A DNA stretch of 64,000 bases from an uncultured Desulfobulbus sp. GTDB taxonomy: Bacteria; Desulfobacterota; Desulfobulbia; Desulfobulbales; Desulfobulbaceae. A model generated the notes under the pieces. The model worked only from the letters and a program-made list of their open reading frames with translations, was not told where the DNA came from and ran no database searches. This document shows, in pieces, positions 40,932 to 48,228 of this stretch. Made by a program: the position numbers and the translations under genes. Every line of letters begins with the position of its first letter. Positions within the stretch are counted from its first letter, which is position 1. The stretch spans positions 3,245,001-3,309,000 of the forward strand of contig NZ_OY760916.1 in the NCBI RefSeq assembly GCF_963664075.1, read 5' to 3'.

Positions 40932-42335
40932 ATGCCTAAAATCCCCCATCTAATTAAGAATGTTATGTGGACTATTTTTCTGGCTGGTGTCTTGTTTCAA
41001 TTATTTCAGCTCAATAAGACGGAGTCACCAAACATAAACCAGGTCTTGGTCATATCTGGAATCCTGTTCGCGACGAACGTGCTTCTTCTTTATCTACAAC
41101 ACAAAAAGCAACGATTAATTTTTTACCTTGAGGGCTCTTTGGATGCCCTTGAGTTCCCTGTTACAACCACAGACATGAAAATGAAATGGGTTTTTGTGAA
41201 TAAGGTCACAGAAAGCCTGTTGGCACAGCACAATTTAAATAAACGGAACGTTATAGGGAAACACTGTTCCAACTGGAAGGCCGATATTTGTGAAACGGAA
41301 AACTGCGGTGTCGCCTGTTTGCGTAGTGGAAAGCCAAGAACCCATTACAACCAGGCAATTCCAAATCAACCCAGCATTTATATGCAAGTCGACACTCATT
41401 ACATCACCGATGATATGGGCAGGAGAATCGGTCACGTAGAGCTTGTAACGAATGTTGATGCCATAAAACAACTCAAAGGGGTTGTTGATGTTCTTCTACC
41501 AGCATCAAAAACCTTGCTGGAACTGGCCAATCAACAGTTTGTGAATTCTGATGAGATATCTGCAAAATCATCGTCGCTGGCAGCTGCCTTAGAGCAGATG
41601 TCCGCCAATATGAATACCGTATCTTCTGCAATGGAAGAGTCTACGACAAATGTCAGTATGGTAGCATCAGCCGGTGAGGAGATGTCGGCAACTATTAAAG
41701 AAATCTCAGAAAATACTGCACGAGCTCGCTCAGTAACAGAAGGGGCAGTCGCTCAAGCCGCAGATACTTCTATACAGGTTGATAAGCTCGGTGATTCTAT
41801 ATCAGAAATCGGCAAAGTAGTTGAGGATATATCAGAGATATCTGAACAGGTTAACCTTCTCGCATTAAATGCGACAATTGAGGCTGCAAGGGCTGGAGAG
41901 GCTGGCAAGGGTTTTGCTGTTGTCGCTAATGAGATAAAAGAGTTGGCAAAACAGACCTCAGAAGCAGCAAGTACGATAAAAGAACGTGTTGGTGCGTTTC
42001 AATTAACAACCGCAGATTCATTAAAAGGAATTGGTGAAATAACACATGTTATTAGCGATATAGACCAGATTATCTCCACCATTGCTACAGCAATAGAGGA
42101 ACAAACTGCAACTACCTCAGAGATTTCCAGCAACGTTGCACAAGTATCCCAAGGATTGATGGAGGTTAATGAAAACGTCTCCCAAATGGCGCTTGTTTCT
42201 TCGAATGTTTCAAGCGACATAAGCTCTGTAAACAACACTGTTGCTGATATGGCGGCTGGCAGTGGTGTTCTTAAAGAAAATGCGGAAGAATTGAGTGAGA
42301 TGGCCCAGAGGTTGGATAAATTGGTGCAGAATTGA
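40932..42335 (+). CDS. Methyl-accepting chemotaxis protein with Cys-rich PAS
   Basis: The 467-residue receptor has two N-terminal TM segments (about 10-25 and 37-57) with a short periplasmic loop. A cytosolic PAS-like domain (about 70-185) contains the Cys cluster [20 protein letters not shown], likely to bind a metal or cofactor. A signalling domain follows with the hairpin tip [19 protein letters not shown]. No HAMP domain is apparent. Such Cys-PAS receptors may sense redox or metal internally. AAGGAAGG precedes the ATG at 40932. Its stop is directly followed by a repeat and an IS remnant. Confidence 0.88.
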   Translation: MPKIPHLIKNVMWTIFLAGVLFQLFQLNKTESPNINQVLVISGILFATNVLLLYLQHKKQRLIFYLEGSLDALEFPVTTTDMKMKWVFVNKVTESLLAQHNLNKRNVIGKHCSNWKADICETENCGVACLRSGKPRTHYNQAIPNQPSIYMQVDTHYITDDMGRRIGHVELVTNVDAIKQLKGVVDVLLPASKTLLELANQQFVNSDEISAKSSSLAAALEQMSANMNTVSSAMEESTTNVSMVASAGEEMSATIKEISENTARARSVTEGAVAQAADTSIQVDKLGDSISEIGKVVEDISEISEQVNLLALNATIEAARAGEAGKGFAVVANEIKELAKQTSEAASTIKERVGAFQLTTADSLKGIGEITHVISDIDQIISTIATAIEEQTATTSEISSNVAQVSQGLMEVNENVSQMALVSSNVSSDISSVNNTVADMAAGSGVLKENAEELSEMAQRLDKLVQN

Positions 42336-42360
42336 ACCCGAGAACACAAAGGCGGACAGC
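42334..42360. repeat. 27-bp inverted repeat, copy 1
   Basis: This 27-base sequence starts at the MCP stop codon (42333-42335). It recurs in opposite orientation at 44827-44853 with one mismatch (22 bases perfect, 42339-42360 with 44827-44848). It directly abuts the left end of the small IS remnant at 42363. Purpose unknown. Confidence 0.7.
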
Positions 42361-42362
42361 AC

Positions 42363-42674
42363 GGGTGCATCCGATAGTTATGGAATCGCCCCGCAGATTG
42401 ACCCGGTCGCTTTATCTAATAATTTTAGTATATTATGCCTTTTTTGAGCGATTGAGAGTGCCAATAAGTTCATCAGCAATATTCGTCTCAAAAAATCCGG
42501 TGCCTGGTGGAAAGTTGATTATGCAAACAACATCCTCAAACTGCGATGTGCCAAGTACAATTCAAAATTCGATTCCTTTTTTGAGGAGTATGAGCAAAAC
42601 TTAAAGCAGCAGCGAGCATCACGACCGAAGAGAATCCGACGGGTTAAATAATGCCATAAGTACCGGATGCACCC
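42363..42674. mobile_element. Internally deleted IS (MITE-like) with both ends
   Basis: The left end GGGTGCATCCGATAGTTATG (42363) is matched at the right end (42654-42674, reverse complement) by GGGTGCATCCGGTACTTATG with two differences, the pattern of terminal inverted repeats. In between, only the last about 68 codons of a transposase survive (42448-42651). The 312-bp element has lost most of its transposase. A separate copy of the right end occurs at 47925-47958. This shows the element was mobile here at least twice. Confidence 0.72.
42448..42651 (+). pseudogene. Transposase C-terminal fragment
   Basis: The frame up to the stop at 42649-42651 encodes AIESANKFISNIRLKKSGAW followed by a YANNILKLRCAKYN segment and a basic end. 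This is the C-terminal signature of a transposase family that ends in the LK(K/R)SGAWW - NILKLRCAKYN pattern, probably ISKra4-related. An in-frame stop at 42445 lies just ahead, and no N-terminal part is present. Family assignment is tentative. Confidence 0.65.
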
Positions 42675-42787
42675 GACAGCAACAACGCAAGCTCGATTTC
42701 TGTAAACAGACTGAAAACGTATTGGGCATACGTAATCCTGACCGATCACTGAAAAATTCATTTACCTGCGGGCAGTTACGGTCCAGG

Positions 42788-43657
42788 TTAAAACGCCCTC
42801 AGATAGTCAGGCTTGAGGCTGGCATCCCCGTTAAGCGCTCTATTAATAAGTCGAATCGTTTCAGATTTTTCCTTTGGAAGCCGCGCTTTGACCGGCAAAT
42901 AGTTGGACGCATGGTTGGCATGAAAATATCCGTCTGTCAGTTCGGTATGCTCAATCATGGTCCGCAATTCTGCAAGCATTTCCATGGGAGCGGGCAGCTG
43001 AAATTCACCTCGCTCATAGTCCTCATACAGCGGAGTTCCGGGATTGAGCATGAGGCTTAGCCCACCGACATACTTCGGATCAATGCTTGTGAGCACCCTG
43101 CCTGTTTCCCTGGCATGTATCAGGGAGCGTTCTCGACCGGCAACACCGATCAGCACTGTCAGAGACAGGGTCATTCCACTCGCTGCAAGCTTTTGCCCCA
43201 TTTCAATCAGGCGTTTACTGTCAGCGCCTTTACAAATCCTTTCAAGGGTTACATCATCTCCCGATTCAACTCCCATATAGGCAATATCCAAACCGGCCTG
43301 ATGCAGTTCCAACAGTTCCTGCTCCGACTTCATGGCAATACTCTTTGTATTGGCATAGATACCTATCCTGTCCAGCCAAGGCAATTTTTTCTTGATTGTC
43401 ACGAGGATGTTGAGGAGACGCTTTTGCGGTACAATCAAGGCGTCACCATCGCAGATAAAAAGCCGGTCTTGCCCTTTACAGTGCTGCTTGGCAAAGTCAA
43501 TGTCCGCCATAATGGTCTCATCACTCTTAATGGAAAACCGGCCCCCCTTATACATATCGCAAAAGGTGCATTTGTTGTGAGAACAGCCAGTTGTGACCTG
43601 CAGTAAAATCGATTTTGCCTCACTTGGTGGTCGAAAAATGTTGCCCTGATAATCCAT
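42788..43657 (-). CDS. Radical SAM protein with CX4CX2C motif
   Basis: The 289-residue protein has the cluster motif CSHNKCTFC (Cys 25, 30, 33), a CX4CX2C spacing rather than the usual CX3CX2C. It also has GVESGDD and LTVLIGVAGRERS, typical of the Elp3/HemN-type radical SAM barrel. The N-terminal start is near MDYQGNIFRP. A missing C-terminal accessory domain suggests a short-form enzyme. It lies downstream of the AcuI-like reductase on the same strand (113-base gap), which suggests co-transcription. Reaction unknown. Confidence 0.82.
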   Translation of the reverse strand: MDYQGNIFRPPSEAKSILLQVTTGCSHNKCTFCDMYKGGRFSIKSDETIMADIDFAKQHCKGQDRLFICDGDALIVPQKRLLNILVTIKKKLPWLDRIGIYANTKSIAMKSEQELLELHQAGLDIAYMGVESGDDVTLERICKGADSKRLIEMGQKLAASGMTLSLTVLIGVAGRERSLIHARETGRVLTSIDPKYVGGLSLMLNPGTPLYEDYERGEFQLPAPMEMLAELRTMIEHTELTDGYFHANHASNYLPVKARLPKEKSETIRLINRALNGDASLKPDYLRAF

Positions 43658-43769
43658 GTGTCGGTGTGCTCCTGATTTTAAATATCATTCACTTTTTATG
43701 ACGGTCAAGGGCGGCCAGGTAGGTGTTCCAGCCGCCCCTGAGTTCATTGATTACCGGTTTAACGTAGCA

Positions 43770-44774
43770 TTATTTGCTCACCTTCACAATTGCGCGACCG
43801 CGGTTCTTACCTTGCAAGATAAGATCAATGCGCTCATCCAGGGCTTCAAGGTCAGGAAGTTCAGTGGTAATTTTGTCTAAATACTCAAGCTTCCAGTCAG
43901 ATGCAATTTTATTCCAAACTGCTATCCTGGTATCAACTGGACAGTTCACTGAATCAATACCAAGCAGGCTAACACCGTTCAAAATAAAGGGATAAATTGA
44001 GGATTCAAGTTCTGCGGAACCAACATTACCGCAACAGGTTACTGAACCACCATATTGGGTCGTTTTAATAGCTGTTGAAAGAATATTTCCTGCAACAGTG
44101 TCAATTGCGCCTGCCCATCTAGGTTTAAGCAATGGGCGACCACTTTTGTCATCTGCTTCTTCAATGGAGATAACTTCTTTAGCGCCCAATTCAAGTAAGT
44201 AATCTTTTTCATCTTGAATGCCATTGACCGCAACGACTTCGTAGCCGCTTTTCACCAGAATGGAGACAGCGATACTGCCAACTCCACCGGTTGCTCCCGT
44301 GACCAGAACTGGTCCCATATCTGGAGTGACCCCATTGTTGATCAGCTTATAGCAGGAGAGAGCGGCCGTGAACCCTGCTGTCCCGTAGATCATGCTTTCC
44401 CGAAGACTTAAATTTTCAGGAAGTCGAACCACCCAGTTAGCCGGTACCCGAATATATTCCTCATAGCCTCCAGAAGTGTTCATCCCCAGGTCATAACCTG
44501 TTACGAGCACCTCATCGCCTGATTTGAAAGTACTGTCGCTACTCTCAACAATCACCCCTGCCGCATCAACACCAGGGGTGTGGGGATATTTTCTGGTAAC
44601 GCCTTTATTGCCTGAGGCTGAAAGGGCATCCTTGTAGTTGAGCGAAGAGTAATGCACTTTGATCAACACCTCCCCCTCGGGAAGGTCAGCAATGCTCTTT
44701 TCTTTGATTTCTCGGATAAATTGTTTTCCATCGGTTTCGGTAACGATCATTGCCTTGAATACGATGTTTTGCAT
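43770..44774 (-). CDS. AcuI/YhdH-type acrylyl-CoA reductase family protein
   Basis: The 334-residue zinc-independent MDR enzyme has the family start FKAMIVTETDG, then SLNYKDALSASGNKG, HTPGVDAAGVI, the NADPH-binding LVTGATGGVGSIAV and CCGNVGSAELESS. It is closest in pattern to YhdH/AcuI, which reduces acrylyl-CoA to propionyl-CoA with NADPH and protects against acrylate or related electrophiles; this is family knowledge. The ATG at 44774 has AAGGAG 7 bases upstream; the earlier ATG at 44810 lacks one. A TetR-family gene lies upstream in the same direction, and both have the same operator-like sequence ahead of them. Confidence 0.85.
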   Translation of the reverse strand: MQNIVFKAMIVTETDGKQFIREIKEKSIADLPEGEVLIKVHYSSLNYKDALSASGNKGVTRKYPHTPGVDAAGVIVESSDSTFKSGDEVLVTGYDLGMNTSGGYEEYIRVPANWVVRLPENLSLRESMIYGTAGFTAALSCYKLINNGVTPDMGPVLVTGATGGVGSIAVSILVKSGYEVVAVNGIQDEKDYLLELGAKEVISIEEADDKSGRPLLKPRWAGAIDTVAGNILSTAIKTTQYGGSVTCCGNVGSAELESSIYPFILNGVSLLGIDSVNCPVDTRIAVWNKIASDWKLEYLDKITTELPDLEALDERIDLILQGKNRGRAIVKVSK

Positions 44775-44799
44775 GGATTGCTCCTTGACCGGCATGACA

Positions 44800-44813
44800 T
44801 GACCAGTCATCTT
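44800..44813. promoter_or_regulatory. TetR operator-like site 1
   Basis: TGACCAGTCATCTT, directly upstream of the reductase gene; 13 of 14 bases match the two other copies at 44925 and 45630. Confidence 0.55.
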
Positions 44814-44826
44814 GGTTATGTTTACA

Positions 44827-44853
44827 GCTGTCCGCCTTTGTGTTCTCGTGTTC
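44827..44853. repeat. 27-bp inverted repeat, copy 2
   Basis: Reverse complement of 42334-42360 with one mismatch, located upstream of the reductase gene. The two copies bracket the radical SAM and reductase genes. Confidence 0.7.
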
Positions 44854-44924
44854 TATCCTGTTCACCGCAGTGTGCAGAACCTGTAAAAAGCTTTAAACGA
44901 CTTGACTCAAAAAAACGCTCAATC

Positions 44925-44938
44925 TGACCAGTCGTCTT
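44925..44938. promoter_or_regulatory. TetR operator-like site 2
   Basis: TGACCAGTCGTCTT, between the tetR gene and the reductase gene; identical to the site at 45630. Confidence 0.6.
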
Positions 44939-45014
44939 TAAAGTGCGTGTAAAATTCGGTCAAAAAATAAGGTATCAATAACAATTATTTTAAATCCCCT
45001 AAGGACAAATATTT

Positions 45015-45614
45015 TCAAGAGGCTGGTGCGTTGTTTAAAATCTCATCCAGAAGTACCTGAAACTCTTCCAGAGGTTGTGCAGATTTATTAGCTTTCATGA
45101 TCACCAGAGCACCGAGCCAGCAATTTCGGATAAGACTCACCAACCTATTTAGGTCTGTTGACGCCGCCAGGGCCCCCTCTTCCTGAGCCTGTTCAAGACA
45201 TGTGAGAAGTGGTGCATATTCTTGCTTGAAGCATCGAGCGGCCTCTATGGCGATAGTCTCACTTACATCAGCCATTTCCAGGGTAATGTTGCACAGAAAA
45301 CAGCCAAGTGAGAAAGCCCCTTTTGATGATAAATATTCAATTTTATTGAGATAAAGTTGTTTAATCCTTTCTAGAGGAGGCAGACTGTCAGCTAGAAGAA
45401 CTTGGCTCATCATTTCAAGCTCTCGTTCTGTGAAAAGACGCATAGCTTCTACTGCAAAGTCTTCTTTATTTTTAAAATAATTATAGAAAGAACCTTTGGG
45501 GATTTCAGCCGCATTAGCTATTTCCTGCACCCCTGTCGCATTGTAGCCTTTTTGATACAACGCTTTGAGTCCCTTACGGATAATATGTTGTTTGTTTTCG
45601 TCTCGCTGTTTCAT
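45015..45614 (-). CDS. TetR/AcrR-family regulator
   Basis: The 199-residue repressor has the N-terminal helix-turn-helix (HIIRKGLKALYQKGY, then TGVQEIANAAEIPKGSFYNYF), with KNKEDFAVEAMRL following, typical of TetR. The C-terminal ligand part is helical and includes a GCFLCN pair of Cys. A 14-base operator-like motif (TGACCAGTCGTCTT) lies 16 bases ahead of its start and again ahead of the reductase gene, so it probably represses itself and the reductase. The pair recalls AcuR-AcuI in acrylate-responsive systems, which is inference. Confidence 0.88.
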   Translation of the reverse strand: MKQRDENKQHIIRKGLKALYQKGYNATGVQEIANAAEIPKGSFYNYFKNKEDFAVEAMRLFTERELEMMSQVLLADSLPPLERIKQLYLNKIEYLSSKGAFSLGCFLCNITLEMADVSETIAIEAARCFKQEYAPLLTCLEQAQEEGALAASTDLNRLVSLIRNCWLGALVIMKANKSAQPLEEFQVLLDEILNNAPAS

Positions 45615-45629
45615 GATGACTTTACAATA

Positions 45630-45643
45630 TGACCAGTCGTCTT
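45630..45643. promoter_or_regulatory. TetR operator-like site 3
   Basis: TGACCAGTCGTCTT, 16 bases upstream of the tetR start; same sequence as site 2. Presence ahead of both genes suggests direct autoregulation. Confidence 0.62.
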
Positions 45644-45787
45644 AAAATGCAAGCGATATTTTTTTAGTAATTCACAGAAAATTCCCAACATGCTGATTTT
45701 CGTGAATATAATTACGCCTCTCTTGAAGAGGTCTTCAGCCTAGGGAAATTGCAAAATGCTCATCAGGCCCCCTTTATTCCCCTTTTT

Positions 45788-46777
45788 TCAATAGCGAAAT
45801 ATGGCGGCAGTAAAAGAGAGTCCTCCGCCTGAAGTTATCAGTAGGATTAAATCATTCTTTTTCAGCGTCCCGTCTTGAACCGCTTCATCCATGGCCATGG
45901 GGATGCACGCCGCACCGGTATACCCAAACCTGTCCATGATTGTATAGGCCTTGCGGCGATCAAGGTTAAGGGTGTCCATGGTTTCATGGATACTGTTTAT
46001 GTTGATCTGGGTCATAAAATAATGATCGATATCGTCCGGTTTAATGGCAAGTTGCAGGCACAAGGAGCGAATTATCTTGGTCCAGGTTTCGACATTTTTA
46101 TTTTCCGGAAATCTTCTAGTGAATTGCATATGGTGATCGCCATGGGCTAAAGCCTGGGGAGAGATAGGATAATGCGTCCCCCCCGAGTAGATTCCCATCC
46201 ACTCATGATACTGGCCTTCTGTAAGGTGTTGGGCCCCCATGAATCCTCGGTTGCCCCCCTCAACAGCGGTAAGAACCGCAGCTCCCGCACCATCAGCGAA
46301 AAGAGAAACTGTTTTTTTATCTTTTTTGTTTAAATATTTGCTCATAGCATATCCTCCAATGACAAGGATGGTGGAGTAGTCACTTCCTGATCGGATATAC
46401 CGGCTGGCGACCTCTAACCCTGCCACAAAACTTGAACAGGCCGCATTTAAATCAAAGGCGCCACCATTGGTTGCTCCCAAGCGATAATGGACCGCAGATG
46501 CCGTGGAGGGAGATATGTGTTCGGGCGTATCCGTGCCAACGATGATTAAGTCAAGGGCAGATGCCTCTAACCCAGCATTTTGCAACGCTTTTTTACCGGC
46601 TTCAACGCACAAGTCAGCGGTGGATTCGTCTTCACCGCACCACCGGCGTTCCCGTATGGTAAGATTGTTCTCCAGCCAGGAGCTGACATTTTCTCCGAGT
46701 AATTTATCAAAGTAGCTATTCGGCAGGGTCAAAGCTGGAGCATAGGATCCAGTGGATAGGATAACTGCATTTCTCAT
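45788..46777 (-). CDS. Ketoacyl-ACP synthase III-like protein, altered triad
   Basis: The 329-residue thiolase-fold protein has the nucleophile Cys114 in DLNAACSSFVAGLE and the GGYAMSKYLN and FADGAGAAVL segments of FabH. But the usual HQAN is MTQIN (Thr256 for His) and the GNTSAAS motif is GYTGAAC (Tyr286 for Asn). Without His and Asn it cannot decarboxylate malonyl-ACP like FabH; a transfer or other acyl function is more likely. The ATG at 46777 is preferred over a GTG at 46789 on spacing. It lies upstream of the tetR gene on the same strand and behind the tail of a crotonase gene. Confidence 0.8.
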   Translation of the reverse strand: MRNAVILSTGSYAPALTLPNSYFDKLLGENVSSWLENNLTIRERRWCGEDESTADLCVEAGKKALQNAGLEASALDLIIVGTDTPEHISPSTASAVHYRLGATNGGAFDLNAACSSFVAGLEVASRYIRSGSDYSTILVIGGYAMSKYLNKKDKKTVSLFADGAGAAVLTAVEGGNRGFMGAQHLTEGQYHEWMGIYSGGTHYPISPQALAHGDHHMQFTRRFPENKNVETWTKIIRSLCLQLAIKPDDIDHYFMTQININSIHETMDTLNLDRRKAYTIMDRFGYTGAACIPMAMDEAVQDGTLKKNDLILLITSGGGLSFTAAIFRY

Positions 46778-46790
46778 ATTGGTTACCACC

Positions 46791-46944
46791 TTATTTTCCC
46801 GTAGATTTGGCTGCCCGTTTCTCCAGGAAAGCCGTCATCCCTTCCGTTTGGTCTTCGCTGGCAAAACACTGACCAAATTGTATCGCTTCATATTGGCTTG
46901 CTCTGGCAATATCCATCTGGCAACCATTATTTATTCCTGAACCA
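46791..46944 (-). pseudogene. Enoyl-CoA hydratase C-terminal fragment
   Basis: A minus-strand frame ending in a TAA at 46791-46793 reads DIARASQYEAIQFGQC then SEDQTEGMTAFLEKRAAK, the hallmark last helix of crotonase-family enzymes (FA-x-ED-x-EGM-x-AFLEKR). Only about 47 residues remain. An in-frame stop and unrelated DNA lie about 46950. The IS1380-type pseudogene that starts at 47133 probably caused the truncation. Confidence 0.75.
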
Positions 46945-47132
46945 GTGACTCCCTAGGGCGGATCACCACGTTTATATCTTTCGGGGGGCGATTGCCAGCC
47001 TTGCAGGCTGATACTGTTGTTTATACGCCGTACGCTACGGCTATTTTGGTGTCTTGTTCATTGAAAATCCCCCAAGTTGACGCAGTGAAGACGCACCCGA
47101 CCTGCATTGCATTGAATTTATGAACATTTCCC
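46945..47132. other. Right part of IS1380-type element, non-coding
   Basis: The 188-base stretch between the crotonase tail and the transposase stop. It is presumably the 3' end of the IS. Terminal repeats could not be confirmed. Confidence 0.35.
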
Positions 47133-47807
47133 CTAAGCTTCCGTGAGCAATCGAGCATATACACGGCTGAATACGGTGAAGGCCGGGCAATGTCGACTAA
47201 AACGAAGGATGTTGTAAGCAAATGCCCCGAACGTCATTACCAGGGCGTTGGTGGCAAACTTGCCGCTCGGGAGCCGCTCAAAATCCAAGTCGGTTTTGAA
47301 CTCGCTATGGAACTGTTCCGAGGTCGCATGCTGGCGATAGAGTTCAATCACATCTTCTGCGGCTATCGCAAGGTCGGTCCACCACCCTTCAAGGGTAATA
47401 TCGGGAGTGAGGAGAAACTGCCCTGTTTTGTCGATAGTTCGTTCGGTTACACGAACGATGCGCTTTAAAGTATAAGTGGTGCCTTTGACTACTTTCTGCT
47501 CCTCCACGATAATGGTGCAAACACGTTTCCCTTTCCTGGGCGTCTTCACTTCTCCTTGGGCAAATACCGTGTCGCGCCAGACGATGGGGTCGTTCTGCTT
47601 GGGGTTCCACTTGACGATGTAATTTGAGCATGATTCTTGAGCAACGATTAATTGTCGGGATAAGACAAGTCCCGGACTCATCGAGACGCTGCCGCAACCG
47701 CTCGACCGAAGGGATAATGCCGGTTAATGCAGGCGCCGACCACAGCTAGCCCTGAGTGGCTAGTGTAAAATTCTTCACTGCTTTGCAGTGAGGATAAATC
47801 GCTTCAT
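47133..47807 (-). pseudogene. IS1380-family transposase pseudogene
   Basis: The minus-strand 3' part (about 47681 to 47133) encodes YRQHATSEQFHSEFKTDLDF then ERLPSGKFATNALVMTF, the IS1380 C-terminus with its catalytic Glu region. The 5' part, from an ATG at 47807, reads MKRFILTAKQ, then after a stop EEFYTSHSGLAVVGACINRH in another frame, the usual IS1380 start. About half the expected length (some 440 residues) is missing between. An inverted repeat CACCTGTC/GACAGGTG (47813-47842) lies just ahead. Confidence 0.8.
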
Positions 47808-47924
47808 GTTTTCACCTGTCGAGCGAGTTTTTTAGACAGGTGTATATTACACTTTTTTTAATGAAAAATCAAAAAGTTAAATGTTTTGTTATTGCAGTTT
47901 TATTGATAAGCTATCACGGATTGA

Positions 47925-47958
47925 GGGTTAAATAATGCCATAAGTACCGGATGCACCC
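47925..47958. repeat. Second copy of the small IS right end
   Basis: 34 bases identical to 42641-42674, including the last transposase codons and the terminal inverted repeat. No left end or transposase lies next to it, so it is a solo IS end. Confidence 0.8.
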
Positions 47959-48228
47959 TCCAATTTCTCCCGTCTTTTTCAGCGTTTTCGTCGTACGAAG
48001 CTTCACCCAACCTCACTGAACATATTTTTCTCACATCTTTTCCGATAATTACTGGAGCAGACGGAGCCTAACAAGTAATCTCCTGCTATCTTTTTTCTTG
48101 TCAAACAACGAAGGAGACTGGACAATCCAAGCAATAGAATTGCTGTACATGTTTTACTTGCAGGATTGTACACCCCTTTAAACCATTATTTTCCATAACA
48201 GAGTACCCAAGGGAGGGAACCGAACATC
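47959..48228. other. Upstream region of the hybrid kinase
   Basis: This 270-base stretch has no gene supported by a ribosome binding site. GGGAGG lies close before the kinase start at 48229. Confidence 0.35.
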
